From UBA6921 sp031363085 (lineage in GTDB: Bacteria; Pseudomonadota; Gammaproteobacteria; SG8-11), in contig JANLTU010000033.1 of assembly GCA_031363085.1 (NCBI GenBank), positions 1 through 64,000 on the forward strand: DNA of 64,000 nt, read 5' to 3'. The notes beneath the pieces are model-generated. The model saw nothing but the letters and a program-made list of their open reading frames with translations. It ran no database searches and had not been told where the DNA came from. The translations under genes and the position numbers were made by a program. Below are positions 31,028 to 42,819 of the stretch, piece by piece; position 1 is the stretch's first letter, and every line of letters starts with the position of its first letter.

Positions 31028-32788
31028 ATGAGATTGATTTCATCGCGCACCGAATATTTTTCCGCACTCTTGATCATGCTCCTGTGTGTCGCGGTGATCG
31101 TCGCTTTTCCGGTGTTCGATTACGACCTGTATTGGCATTTGGCCAACGGCCGGGAAATGCTGGCGCAGCAGCGCATCATCAATGAAGAAATATTTTCATT
31201 TACCCGCGTCGGTGTGTCTTTTAGTAACCATGAATGGCTGGCGCAGGTCGTGTTGTTTTTTATTTTCCAGTCCTCGGGTTGGTTCGGGCTGTTCCTTTTC
31301 AAGGTGGTGATGGCGCTTACCACCGCCGCGATTTTGTTCGCCACCTGCCGGTCACAGGGTGCTGATCCGATGACCGCCGGCGTGTTGTGCGTAACGGCGG
31401 TTTTGGTGGGGGCGTATCGTTACAATATTCGGCCGGAGCTTTTTTCCCTGCTATTCATGTCGCTGATTATTGACCTGTGTTACCGCTTTAAGACCGGTCG
31501 TCTGGCAGCACGCGGGCTGTACCTGCTCCCGGTCATCATGGTGATTTGGGATTGGGTGCACGGCGCGGTTTTTGGTCTGGTTTTTTTGGCGGCATTCGCA
31601 GTGGGCGAGAACGGCAGCCGCTGGCTGAGCACCCGCTTTGCCGCCCTGCGCGGAATCAGCGTCCTGCCCAGCGACCGACTGCGCGCGTTGAACGTCGCGC
31701 TGGGCATCACCTTGATCGCGATGGCGGCCCATCCGCACGGGCTGTTGTCGTATGGAATATTCTTCGAATTTCTGGGCGACAATCCGCTGGTTCGGCAGGT
31801 CAACGAGTTCACACCGCCGAGCTTTAAAAATTACACGGCGTTCTGGATTTTTCTCGGATTTTCCGGCGTGTTGGTGGCGCTGTGCCGGCGTCGCATCGAG
31901 TTGACCCACGTGTTGACAGTTATCCCGTTCCTGTATTTGGCGTTGCGTTACAACCGCGCGGCCGGCGTATTTGCGCTGGTGGCGGTTCCGGTACTGGCGG
32001 CATTGTTGAGGAAGGCGCCTGAGCATGAATTATCGCCGTTGCCGGCACGGCTGAAAAACATCGGGGTCGTCGCGTTGGCGCTGGCGATCTTGGTTGATGC
32101 CGGCTACGTAAAATTTTTCAAGCCGCAGGACTTGCTTGGTTTTGGTTATCACGTCATCGAAGACGGATTTCCCGCTGGGGCCGTGCGCTTCGTCAAAGAC
32201 CTCGGCGTGCGCGGCAACCTGTACAACAGCGGCGACTTCGGCGGCTATTTGGCTTTTCAGCTTGCGCCGGAACGAAAAATTTTTCAGTACAACCACCACA
32301 CGGTATTCGGCGACACGCGTTACTACCTTGATCATCCGCAAGAATTGGAGCGCTGGAACATCAACTACGCGCTGATCGCACATGGCGCCGAGCGTGGCGT
32401 GCTGTTTCCCCCACAGCACTGGGCGTTGCTCTACAGTGAGCCGGTGGGGATGTTGTTGCTGCGGCGCGCGCCGGAAAACGCGGCGTTGATTGAGCGTTAT
32501 GAAATCCGTTACTTCGAACCGTTGCGTTTGAACTATGATGACTTGTCGCGACTGGCCAGCGACCCTGCGATTTACCCGCGCCTGATGCAGGAGATGGCGA
32601 CTTACCTGCGTTATCGAAACGATGCTTTAATTGCCGATGTATTTGCGCGCTTCATCACCACACCACAAGCAGCACTGCCGTTCGCCGAGCGCTTGAATTT
32701 GTTGGCGAGTGCCAGCAATTTCAATCGCGATAGCAATGCCTTGGCACAGGCCGGTGAGGGGTTGCGCAGAGCCCTCGATTACCGGTAA
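31028..32788 (+). CDS. Large polytopic membrane protein, GT-C-like (paralogue of 57296-59023)
   Basis: The 586-residue product has an N-terminal helix, then the loop DYDLYWHLANGREML (about 32-46), followed by NHEWLAQVVLFF and about ten further helices to about residue 360. A soluble C-terminal part of about 220 residues contains LYNSGDFGGYLAFQL. The first-loop acidic motif and overall layout resemble GT-C-fold polyprenol-dependent glycosyltransferases, but no named family is recognised. The protein at 57296-59023 shares DIYWHLNTGRWIVEHG and FNPYEYGGYLEWSL at matching places, so the two are paralogues. Confidence 0.75.
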   Translation: MRLISSRTEYFSALLIMLLCVAVIVAFPVFDYDLYWHLANGREMLAQQRIINEEIFSFTRVGVSFSNHEWLAQVVLFFIFQSSGWFGLFLFKVVMALTTAAILFATCRSQGADPMTAGVLCVTAVLVGAYRYNIRPELFSLLFMSLIIDLCYRFKTGRLAARGLYLLPVIMVIWDWVHGAVFGLVFLAAFAVGENGSRWLSTRFAALRGISVLPSDRLRALNVALGITLIAMAAHPHGLLSYGIFFEFLGDNPLVRQVNEFTPPSFKNYTAFWIFLGFSGVLVALCRRRIELTHVLTVIPFLYLALRYNRAAGVFALVAVPVLAALLRKAPEHELSPLPARLKNIGVVALALAILVDAGYVKFFKPQDLLGFGYHVIEDGFPAGAVRFVKDLGVRGNLYNSGDFGGYLAFQLAPERKIFQYNHHTVFGDTRYYLDHPQELERWNINYALIAHGAERGVLFPPQHWALLYSEPVGMLLLRRAPENAALIERYEIRYFEPLRLNYDDLSRLASDPAIYPRLMQEMATYLRYRNDALIADVFARFITTPQAALPFAERLNLLASASNFNRDSNALAQAGEGLRRALDYR

Positions 32789-32875
32789 AACGCCGGCACA
32801 AAATTTCGGCGCGCAAAGAACTTGTCGGTTACATCGTGGTCTCTTGCCTTGCGCGCAAGCGGCGATTAAGGTTAA

Positions 32876-33016
32876 GGGCACTTCTATAAATTTGAGAGTT
32901 CGCCCAACTGCAGGGCGCAGAAAAAATTTTTCCGCGCGCAACTGTTGATATGTAAGCAAGAAATTTTTTCCGCAGCACAGCAAGTTGGGATGAAATCTGG
33001 ATTTATAGAAGCGCTC
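32876..33016. repeat. MITE-like imperfect inverted repeat
   Basis: The outer ends CTTCTATAAAT (about 32881) and ATTTATAGAAG (about 33000) are exact complements. Inside, both arms continue with related text (CGCCCAACTGC against CATCCCAACTTGC, then GAAAAAATTT in both), giving a long imperfect hairpin of about 135 bases. It has no coding capacity and lies upstream of moxR. Only one copy is seen in this window. Confidence 0.55.
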
Positions 33017-33053
33017 TTAAACGAAAAACACACACGGACTCCATTAACATCTC

Positions 33054-34022
33054 ATGTCACAACAACAAGCAATTGCGCTGTTACGCGCACATATCAATCA
33101 ACGCATTCTGGGCCAGCAACAATTTGTCGAACGCCTGTTAATTGCACTGCTTGCCGACGGCCACTTGCTGGTGGAGGGCGCGCCGGGTTTGGCCAAGACC
33201 ACGGCGATCAAAGAATTGAGCGCCGGAATGGAAGGCGATTTTCACCGCATCCAGTTCACGCCCGATTTGCTGCCGGGCGATGTCACCGGCACGGAAATTT
33301 ACCGGCCGCAAGACAGTTCGTTCGCGTTTCAGCAGGGACCGATTTTTCACAATCTGCTGCTGGCCGACGAAATCAATCGTGCGCCGGCCAAAGTGCAGTC
33401 GGCGTTGTTGGAGGCGATGGCCGAGCGCCAGGTTACGGTTGGCAGCAAAACCTATTCGTTGCCGAAGTTGTTCATGGTAATGGCAACGCAAAATCCCATC
33501 GAGCAGGAAGGCACCTACCCGTTGCCGGAAGCGCAGCTTGACCGTTTTTTGATGCATCTGCGGATCAGTTATCCCGACGCCGTGGCCGAGCTTGCGATTC
33601 TCAAATTGGCGCGCGCGCAGGCCAAGCGCAGCGCCCAGAGCTTGGACAAAATGCGGCCGTTGCTGACGCAAGAAGCCTTGTTCAAGGCGCGCGACGAAAT
33701 TTTGGACTTGCATGTCGCGCCCTTGCTGGAAGACTACATCGTGCATCTGGTGGTGGCGACACGTGACCCCTCGGCCTACGGCGCGGATTTGAAATCCTGG
33801 GTGAACTACGGCGCCAGCCCGCGCGCCACGATTGCGCTGGATCGCTGCGCCAAGGCGCACGCGTGGTTGAATAATCGCGATTATGTTTCGCCGGCGGATA
33901 TTCACGCGGTTGCGCACGACGTGCTGCGGCACCGAATTTTACTGACTTTCAGCGCCGAAGCAGGCGGCATCAGCTCCGACAAATTCATCACCGAGTTGAT
34001 CGCGCGCGTGCCGGTTCCCTAG
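33054..34022 (+). CDS. MoxR-family AAA+ ATPase
   Basis: The 322-residue protein has Walker A GAPGLAKT (42-49), Walker B LLADEINRAPAKVQSALLEAMAE, the sensor-1 segment VMATQNPIEQEGTYPLPEAQLDRF and the C-terminal lid. MoxR ATPases act as chaperone-like partners of VWA proteins and are thought to load metals or remodel substrates. It is the first gene of a moxR-DUF58-DUF4381-VWA-VWA/TPR-BatD operon, the arrangement linked to stress or aerotolerance (Bat). Confidence 0.93.
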   Translation: MSQQQAIALLRAHINQRILGQQQFVERLLIALLADGHLLVEGAPGLAKTTAIKELSAGMEGDFHRIQFTPDLLPGDVTGTEIYRPQDSSFAFQQGPIFHNLLLADEINRAPAKVQSALLEAMAERQVTVGSKTYSLPKLFMVMATQNPIEQEGTYPLPEAQLDRFLMHLRISYPDAVAELAILKLARAQAKRSAQSLDKMRPLLTQEALFKARDEILDLHVAPLLEDYIVHLVVATRDPSAYGADLKSWVNYGASPRATIALDRCAKAHAWLNNRDYVSPADIHAVAHDVLRHRILLTFSAEAGGISSDKFITELIARVPVP

Positions 34023-34034
34023 CGACCAAATAAC

Positions 34035-34940
34035 ATGCAAGGCATCCATATCACCCTCGACGAATTGATCCAGGCGCGGCTGCCGGCGCAGCGCTTGCGG
34101 CTGGCGCCGCGTGCCGCCGCACGTGCGCCGCGCGGTGGTGCGCATCTGTCGCGTTTTCGTGGGCGCGGGATCGACTTCGACGAAGTGCGTGTGTACCAGC
34201 CCGGCGACGACATTCGCGCCATGGACTGGCGCGTCACCGCGCGCACCGGACGCCCGCATACAAAAGTGTTTCGCGAGGAGCGCGAGCGTCCGGTGCTGTT
34301 TGCGGTCGATTTGGGCCCGAGCATGCAATTTGGTACGCGTGTCGCGTTCAAGTCGGTGACCGCAGCCAAAGTCGCTGCGTTTTGGGCGTGGTGCGCGGCA
34401 CGGCATGGGGATCGTGTCGGTGGCGTATTGCTGCACGATCACGGCAGTGTCGATTGCAAGCCGCGCGTCGGTCATGGCGGCGTGCTGCGTCTGTTGAACG
34501 CGCTGGCGGCGCCGGTGGTGATGTCAACATCCGCGCCCGATGCGGGCGTTTCACAGATGTTGCAGCGTCTGCATTCGGTTGCGCACCCGGGCAGTTTGAT
34601 CGTCTGGATCAGTGACTTTCGCGGCTTGGGCGCCGCGCACGAACCCGCCTTGAGTGAGTTGCGCCGTCACAGCGAGCTGGTTGCGGTGCAGATTTACGAC
34701 GACCTGGAAACGCAGTTGCCACCGCCGGGCCGCTACTGCGTCAGCGACGGTCGCCGCTCGCTGGACTTCGACGCGGCCGACCCGGTTTTGCGCAAGGCGT
34801 ACCAACAACGCTTCGCGCAACACACGCATGAGCTGCAAAGGTTGTTGCACGCGTTGTCGGTCCGTATGCTGCGCATCGCGACGCACGACGACACTTATAC
34901 TGTGCTCAGCCGCGAGTTGCGTGCGCTGTACGGACGCTAG
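34035..34940 (+). CDS. DUF58 (VWA-like) protein of the Bat operon
   Basis: The 301-residue protein contains YQPGDDIRAMDWRVTARTGRPHTKVFREERERPVLFAVDLG, the family hallmark, followed by a degenerate VWA-type half (VIVWISDFRGLG). DUF58 proteins accompany MoxR ATPases across bacteria. It starts 12 bases after the moxR stop. Its biochemical role is not established. Confidence 0.9.
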   Translation: MQGIHITLDELIQARLPAQRLRLAPRAAARAPRGGAHLSRFRGRGIDFDEVRVYQPGDDIRAMDWRVTARTGRPHTKVFREERERPVLFAVDLGPSMQFGTRVAFKSVTAAKVAAFWAWCAARHGDRVGGVLLHDHGSVDCKPRVGHGGVLRLLNALAAPVVMSTSAPDAGVSQMLQRLHSVAHPGSLIVWISDFRGLGAAHEPALSELRRHSELVAVQIYDDLETQLPPPGRYCVSDGRRSLDFDAADPVLRKAYQQRFAQHTHELQRLLHALSVRMLRIATHDDTYTVLSRELRALYGR

Positions 34941-35044
34941 TGCAACGCGATGTTGAATGCTTATATGGTGAAGGCTAAATGCTAAGCGTGTGTTTTGACG
35001 CACACTAAAAATTTAACATTCTTAAAACTGAAATTGGGCTTTGC

Positions 35045-35512
35045 GTGATGGCTGATTCCGTCGAACTGCTGAACAACCTGCACGACATCCACGCGCCCCC
35101 GCCGGTGTCATGGTGGCCGCCGGCTCCCGGTTGGTGGCTGTTGCTGGGGTTGTTAGTGCTCGCACTGGCGCTGTGGTGGTGGCGCCGGCGCACGCACGGA
35201 TGGCGGCATTACGCGTTGCGCGAATTGCAGGTTTTAGAGGCGGAATTTCAAGCCAGCGCCGATGTCGTAAGCGGTGTTACGCGCTTGTCGGTTTTGTTGC
35301 GGCGCGTGGCGCTCACGGTGCGCCCGGCGGCCAACGTCGCCGGTTTGACCGGTGACGCCTGGCTGAAATTTCTGGACGAAAGCGCCGGTATGCAGCAATT
35401 CAACAGCGCGATTGGGCGGATGTTGACAAGCGCCCCGTACGCGTGTGCGCAAGTCGTCGAGCTGCCTGCGCTCATCACGCTGGCACGTGCTTGGGTTAAA
35501 AAAGTCTCATGA
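35045..35512 (+). CDS. DUF4381-type membrane protein of the Bat operon
   Basis: The 155-residue product has LNNLHDIHAPPPVSWWPPAPGWWLLLGLLVL near the N-terminus, a family feature (short leader, Pro/Trp-rich motif, one transmembrane helix). An acidic helical cytoplasmic domain follows. It precedes batA by a 4-base overlap (the TGA of this gene and the ATG at 35509). It is probably a membrane partner of the VWA proteins. The 104-base gap before it is the only break inside the operon. Confidence 0.85.
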   Translation: MMADSVELLNNLHDIHAPPPVSWWPPAPGWWLLLGLLVLALALWWWRRRTHGWRHYALRELQVLEAEFQASADVVSGVTRLSVLLRRVALTVRPAANVAGLTGDAWLKFLDESAGMQQFNSAIGRMLTSAPYACAQVVELPALITLARAWVKKVS

Positions 35513-36557
35513 TTAAATTTGCGTGGATGTGGATATTTTTGTTGCTGCCGCTGCCGTTATTGGTGCGGGCGTTGTGGCCGGCAGCGCGCGACGCGCGCGA
35601 GGTTGCGCTCACCGTGCCGTTTTTTTCGACGTTCGCCGCGCTGGCGACACGGCCGGCGCAGATCAGCAGCGCGTGGTGGCGGGTGGCCGGGTTGTTCGCC
35701 ATCTGGTTGCTGCTACTGGTCGCCGCCGCACGCCCGCAGCGCCTGGGTGATGCCGACAGCTTGCCGGTGACGGGTCGTGACTTACTGCTGGCGGTCGATC
35801 TGTCGGGCAGTATGGAAACGCCCGATATCGCCTTGCATGGCAAGCCCGCGACGCGCTTGCAGGTGGTGCAGGAGCTCGGCGGTGACTTTATCGCGCGGCG
35901 TGCCGGCGACCGCGTTGGCTTGATTCTGTTCGGCAAGCGCGCCTATGTGCAAACGCCGCTGACCTTCGACCGCGCCACCACGCGCACGATGCTCGATGAA
36001 GCCGAGATCGGTTTGGCAGGTAATGAAACCGCCATCGGCGACGCCATTGCCGTGGCCATTAAACATCTGCGCGACGTGCCGCAAGACAGTCGCGTGCTGG
36101 TGCTGTTGACCGACGGCGCCAACACCGCCGGCGAACTGGCGCCGACACAAGCGGCGGCGCTCGCCGCCCAATATCATGTGCGCGTTTACACCATCGGTGT
36201 GGGCGCCGATTCGCTCGATATCAGCACCTTGATGGGCGCGCCGGCGTTTAGCGGCATGTTGCGTCAACGCCTGATGAATCCGTCCTCCGATCTGGATGAA
36301 AAGCTGCTCAAGCAGATTGCCGAGACCACCGGCGGGCACTATTTTCGTGCGCGTGACAGCGCCGGACTGGAAGGTATTTATCACGAGCTTGACAAATTAG
36401 AGCCGCACGCCCGCGTCGATGAAATAATTCGTCCGGTCGCGGAGCTTTACTATTGGCCACTGGCCGCAGCGTTTGGCGTTGCATTGACGCTCGCTGGGTG
36501 GCGTATCGGGCGGCAGCGTGCCGGCGCAATACGGCGCATCGCAGCGAGTGCCACGTC

Positions 36558-36561
<4 letters not shown>
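35509..36561 (+). CDS. VWA-domain membrane protein BatA-like
   Basis: The 350-residue protein has two N-terminal helices (FAWMWIFLLLPLPLLV; VAGLFAIWLLLLVAA), a von Willebrand factor A domain, and a C-terminal helix (WPLAAAFGVALTLAGW). The metal-dependent adhesion site is intact: DLSGS (97-101), the Thr in GNETAIGDA and the Asp in LLTDGANTAG. BatA proteins sit in the inner membrane facing the periplasm and work with MoxR. It overlaps the next gene by ATGA. Confidence 0.9.
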
Positions 36562-38410
<1,849 letters not shown>

Positions 38411-38414
<4 letters not shown>

Positions 38415-40162
38415 ACCTATGGAGTGTAGTGTTAGCCGCGCTCTGGTTATGGAGTACGCCGTTATGGGCGGCCGAGGTGAGCGCGCAGGTCGACCGCAAT
38501 ATCGTCACGCAGAATGAAACGCTGGAGTTGACGCTTGAGCTAAGCGACCAGGACGGCACGCCCGATCTAGCGCCGTTGGAGCAAGATTTCACTGTGCTCA
38601 ACAACGCACGCAGCAACCGCATCAGCATCGTCAACGGGCGCGTCGACACGCGCAACGAATGGGTGTTGACATTGGCCCCCAAACGCGCCGGTGAGCTGCG
38701 CATTCCGGCGCTTGCGGTCGGCGACAAGCATACCGATCCAATCATCGTAAAAGTGGTTGCCGGTAAAGCCGGCGTTGCGCGCAACGATGTGATTCTGGAG
38801 GCGACGGTCGATACGCGTAGCCTCGATGTGCAGGCACAATTGATTTACACGCTGCGCCTGTTGCATGGCGTAGATTTGCGCGAAGGCACGTTGAGCGTGC
38901 CCGACCTGCGCAACGCCATCGTTGAACGCTTGGGTGAAGACACCGCCAGCGAAGTGCTGCGTGACGGGCGGCGTTATCGCGTGGTGGAGCGTAAATACGC
39001 GATATTTCCGCAGACCAGCGGCCCCTTCAAAATTCCTCCCGCCGAGTTCAACGGCAAAACTGTGGCGCGCGGCAGCTCGCAGTTCGACAGTTTTTTCAAC
39101 CGCCGTTTCGGCGCTGATCCGTTCGATCAGGTTTTCGGCGGTGGTCAGACAGTGCGCGCGCGCGCCGATGAAATTGTGGTGAATGTGGCCGCGCAACCCA
39201 AGGACACCTTGGGCGGTTGGTGGCTGCCGGCAAAAAATATCAAGCTCAGCGACGAATGGGCGCCGAACCCGCCGCAGTTTCGCGTCGGCGAACCGGTGAC
39301 GCGCACTTTGGTGCTGGAAGCCGACGGACTGACCGCGCAACAACTCCCGGATGTAGGTCAGGCGGACATCGCCGGCATGAAGCTCTATCCCGATCAACCG
39401 AGCAAAGAAACGGCAGCGCATTCAAACGGCGTAACAGCGAAAAAAACCCTGAAAATTGCGCTGATCGCAACGCGGCCCGGCCAGTTGCAACTGCCGCCGG
39501 TAGAGGTGACTTGGTGGGATACACGACGGCGTGCGCTCCAGGTCGCGACATTACCGGCGCGTTGGGTCGACGTGCTCCCTGCGGCGGATGCCGGCGGTGC
39601 GAATACGCCGGTTATTACAGCTTCCCCGCTGCCTGCGCTCAGCGCTCCGGTGCGCCCGCCTGCGGATACCGCGCTGTCGCTCGAAGACGCTGCGCCGACG
39701 TCGTCGCCGAATTACTGGCCCTATTTCACGGTGGTGGCGGTGGTGGCTTGGTTGCTCACGACCCTGGCGTGGTGGCGCGGCCGCCGCATGCCGGCAACGG
39801 TCGAGCGCGCCGGGATGCATTCCGAAGCACAATCACTTGATGTCAAGAACGCGCGTGCCGCCGTGCATGCGGCGTGCGCAAGCCGCGATGCAAAGCAATT
39901 GCGTGACGCGTTACTGCGCTGGGCGGCCTGCCATTGGCGCGATGCGCCACCGCGTAACATTGTCGATCTGGCCGCGCAGGTGAGCGACGCAGCACTGCGG
40001 CAGTTTTTGTTAGATCTGGAACGCGACGGCTACGCCGCACACGTCGAAGCGCTGGATATAAAAGCCATGAGCGCCGCCATCGTTGCCTGGGTGGATCGCG
40101 CACCGACCAAAGCGCCGAAGCGTGCGAGTGAGGTAGGGTTGCGGGCGCTATATCCAAACTGA
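38411..40162 (+). CDS. BatD-like oxygen-tolerance protein
   Basis: The ATG at 38411 overlaps the previous stop (ATGA); the 583-residue protein starts with a signal peptide (LWSVVLAALWLWSTPLWAAE). The long periplasmic part has Ig-like repeats with VDRNIVTQNETLELTLELSD and FTVLNNARSNRISIVNGRV, the BatD family pattern. Near the C-terminus is one helix (YFTVVAVVAWLLTTLAWW), followed by a cytoplasmic helical domain. BatD completes the operon that begins with moxR. It converges with the HDOD gene after 13 bases. Confidence 0.9.
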
Positions 40163-40175
40163 AAGTCTGATGCGA

Positions 40176-41042
40176 CTAATTCGTCGTCAGCATCAACGCC
40201 ATCTTGTGAATCTCCGACACTTTGCCACGCACTTCGGCAATGGATGTCAGCACTGTCTCCGCCGGTAATTGCAACGGCTCGACTTCCAGGGGGTCTACCT
40301 CCACGTCTTGGCCCATTGCGAAGGTGTGCGCCCAGCGCGCGCACACGCCAATCAAGTGGCACAGTTGCCAGTGCGTGCCGCGATAACTCAAGTCGTGTTG
40401 GTGTTCGATGACGGCGATGACTTCTACCGGGATATGCCATTTTTTCGCCAGAATTGCGCCGGCGCGCCGCCGGTCGATGCCGATCAAACGCTCTTCGATG
40501 TCTGCAATGTCACGTTCAGGTTCTAACATCTCAATCGACACCACTTGGCTGACCTTGTCCGGGTAGGTATGTGCAAGCACCAGCAAGCCGATGTTGTGCA
40601 ACAGGCCGCACAGGTAACTCTTGTCGGCCATCCCCGTGACCGGCGTCAGCAGATGCGGCGCGATTTTCTGCGCCAGAATCGCCGTCTTGATCGCCTGCGC
40701 CCAGTACAGCTCGACATGAAAGCCGGGACACTTGTTGGCTTTAAACGGTCCGGCCAGCACCACACTCAGCGCAATGCTGAACACATTGTTGGTGCCCAGT
40801 ACGCGCGTCACCGCGTCTTGCACGGTGTAAATCGGTTGCTTGCTGCCGAAGTAGGCGGAGTTGGCCACGCCGATAATGCGCGAGGTCAAGGAGGGATCGG
40901 TGTCGATGATTTTGGCCAGCGCGCCCATGGAAATCTGGTCTTTCTCCAGGGCAGCGAGGATTTGCTGCGCCGTGACTGGAATTGCCGGCAGATTAGGAAT
41001 GTCGCGAATCTTAGCCGCCGTTTGAAATAGTTTGTCGGACAT
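40176..41042 (-). CDS. HDOD-domain signalling protein
   Basis: The 288-residue protein is almost entirely an HDOD domain: PNLPAIPVTAQQILAAL, IIDTDPSLTSRIIGVANSAYFG, VQDAVTRVLG, CGLLHNIG and LAKKWHIPVEVIAVIEHQHD. HDOD proteins lack the HD-phosphodiesterase metal set and act in signalling or regulation, often with two-component systems. No partner is adjacent, although the window has an HPt-HD-GYP protein elsewhere. Confidence 0.88.
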   Translation of the reverse strand: MSDKLFQTAAKIRDIPNLPAIPVTAQQILAALEKDQISMGALAKIIDTDPSLTSRIIGVANSAYFGSKQPIYTVQDAVTRVLGTNNVFSIALSVVLAGPFKANKCPGFHVELYWAQAIKTAILAQKIAPHLLTPVTGMADKSYLCGLLHNIGLLVLAHTYPDKVSQVVSIEMLEPERDIADIEERLIGIDRRRAGAILAKKWHIPVEVIAVIEHQHDLSYRGTHWQLCHLIGVCARWAHTFAMGQDVEVDPLEVEPLQLPAETVLTSIAEVRGKVSEIHKMALMLTTN

Positions 41043-41136
41043 GGCGCAGTCTCATGCGGCGGAAATTTTAGATATAAACACTATCGACCGCAGCAGCGAT
41101 GGCTTTACCGGCGTTGAAGTCGGCTAAGTTTTTCAG

Positions 41137-41523
41137 TCACGGATGCGCATAAACAAAGCGGACAGTCGCGACCGCCAAGGAAAACCAGAAGGCATACCAG
41201 TAGTGATTGCGCGGATGGATATGCGCATTGTTTTTTTTACGGGCCACTGCGATGGCCTGCGACAGGTAGGCGGAAACCAGCGGCGAAGCCACTAGATTCA
41301 GCATCCGTAACCATGCGAGGTGAATCAGCGAGTGCTGAAACAAAAGCAAAGATAGCCCGCCGATGGCGCCGCCCAACATCGCCCAGAGCAGGCACCTGCC
41401 TGCGAGCGAGGCAGGCTCCATGGAGCTGCGATGTTTCGAGCGCCAATCGAAGGGAAAATAGCCGATGATATTAATAATGAGCTCGAACGCGAATTGCACA
41501 ACGGCGACGAGAATTTCTTCCAT
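41137..41523 (-). CDS. Small membrane protein of unknown function
   Basis: A 128-residue protein with about four hydrophobic segments (LVAVVQFAFELIINIIGYF, CLLWAMLGGAIGGLSLLL, MLNLVASPLVSAYLS, YWYAFWFSLAVATVRFVY) joined by basic loops. No family recognised. It starts 6 bases after the M42-like peptidase gene stop on the same strand, so the two are probably cotranscribed. Confidence 0.6.
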   Translation of the reverse strand: MEEILVAVVQFAFELIINIIGYFPFDWRSKHRSSMEPASLAGRCLLWAMLGGAIGGLSLLLFQHSLIHLAWLRMLNLVASPLVSAYLSQAIAVARKKNNAHIHPRNHYWYAFWFSLAVATVRFVYAHP

Positions 41524-41529
41524 GCGGGA

Positions 41530-42702
41530 TCAGCTTAAATAGCTACGGTAGTCGCGATAGTTCTTTTGCAAGCGTGCACGCGTTTTTTTCCACGGATCGC
41601 TCCAGGTGAGATTGCCGCGCAGCAAGGCCAGACATAATTTAAGTTGACCGTCTACGTCGTCCAGGTGCACGAATTCCGGGGCCGGACCTTGCGGCGCGCG
41701 GCAGTCCGGCCCGCCTTCGAAGCCCTGATTGTGATAATTGCCCAAGGGCACGGTGAGGGCGATGGTCGGAAAGCCGAATACCGTGGCCGCCGTGCCTTCG
41801 CAAGTGCCGCCGTCCATGACTCGACGTTGATATTTTTTGGGCAGGATTTTTTCTGCCAATTCGGTGAGCAGTTGCGTGGCGCCGCTTTCGAACAGCGTGC
41901 GCCGGTCGCCCAAACGCACCACCGGACCTTGGCCGACGAGTGCACCGGGCAAGGTGCGCGAGGCTTCCAGACTCACGCACAGCAACAGACGCTGTGCGGC
42001 CTGCAACCAGCCCAATTCAAAATGACCGATGGCGCCGATGAAGCCGACTTCCTCGCCGCGCGTCAGCAGCCCGATAAACGGCGGTGACGTTTTTGCGTTG
42101 CGTTTGCCAAACGCTTCCAACGCCGTGGCTAGGATGCAGAACACGCCGACCAAATCATCGGCGGCCTTGGTGTACAGCAGCGCGCCGCTTTTCCACACCG
42201 GCTTGCGAAATTTAAAGCCGCCGAACAGTTCAGCGGCGGCCGGGCGGTGCGCCGAAAACAGGTTTTGCGCAAGCTGCACTTCGGCGCTGTCGATCCCGTA
42301 GCGCAGCGTGTTTAACGTTACGCGGCGCAGCACGCCCTCGCCGACTTCGCCTTCAGCATCCGCCAGCCACACGCGTGCGCCGTGCAGATGCTTCACCGGC
42401 GAGCCGCCATGCCACTTAATGGTCAACACACGCTCGCTTAGCCAGCGCACGCCGTGAAAACCGGGGTGATCCATGTGCGCGATGAACACGCGCAACGGCT
42501 CGCTGCTACGCGTGCGCAACAGCCGCTGATAGGCCGCGGGCGAATCCGCACCGACCACCAGATTGCCAAGCGGGTCGTCAAAAAACGGCACGCCGGCGGC
42601 CGCCAGCACGCGCGCCGCAAGCGCGCTGACGTGCTCCTCGCGGAACGGCGCAGTGGGTTGGGAGAGCAGGGAGAGGAGTAATTGGTAGTGGTTTGGGGTC
42701 AT
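41530..42702 (-). CDS. M20/M42-type zinc peptidase
   Basis: The 390-residue protein shows the co-catalytic dizinc layout: IAHMDHPG (first ligand), KAADDLVG (bridging Asp), LTRGEEVGF (catalytic Glu and ligand), VSLEAS, and a late GGTCEGTAA motif followed by VPLGNYHNQG, which supplies the last ligand. This is the M42 aminopeptidase pattern, although the protein is longer than standard M42 members and diverges in the first 60 residues. It should cleave N-terminal residues from peptides in the cytoplasm. Confidence 0.8.
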   Translation of the reverse strand: MTPNHYQLLLSLLSQPTAPFREEHVSALAARVLAAAGVPFFDDPLGNLVVGADSPAAYQRLLRTRSSEPLRVFIAHMDHPGFHGVRWLSERVLTIKWHGGSPVKHLHGARVWLADAEGEVGEGVLRRVTLNTLRYGIDSAEVQLAQNLFSAHRPAAAELFGGFKFRKPVWKSGALLYTKAADDLVGVFCILATALEAFGKRNAKTSPPFIGLLTRGEEVGFIGAIGHFELGWLQAAQRLLLCVSLEASRTLPGALVGQGPVVRLGDRRTLFESGATQLLTELAEKILPKKYQRRVMDGGTCEGTAATVFGFPTIALTVPLGNYHNQGFEGGPDCRAPQGPAPEFVHLDDVDGQLKLCLALLRGNLTWSDPWKKTRARLQKNYRDYRSYLS

Positions 42703-42767
42703 GGTTGTTTGAGTTGTTGGCGCAATTATGGGGGCGATGTTGGAGTAATTTTGAAGGCTGAATTTTT

Positions 42768-42814
42768 AAGGTTTAATTGAGGGGTGCGCAAAGCGCACGC
42801 TTGAATTAAACCTT
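42768..42814. repeat. Long stem-loop between two minus-strand genes
   Basis: AAGGTTTAATT (42768-42778) pairs exactly with AATTAAACCTT (42804-42814), and inside it GTGCGC pairs with GCGCAC around AAA. The fold could slow transcription from the SnoaL-like gene, but there is no T tail on that strand, so it may be a REP-type palindrome instead. Confidence 0.55.
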
Positions 42815-42819
42815 CACCA

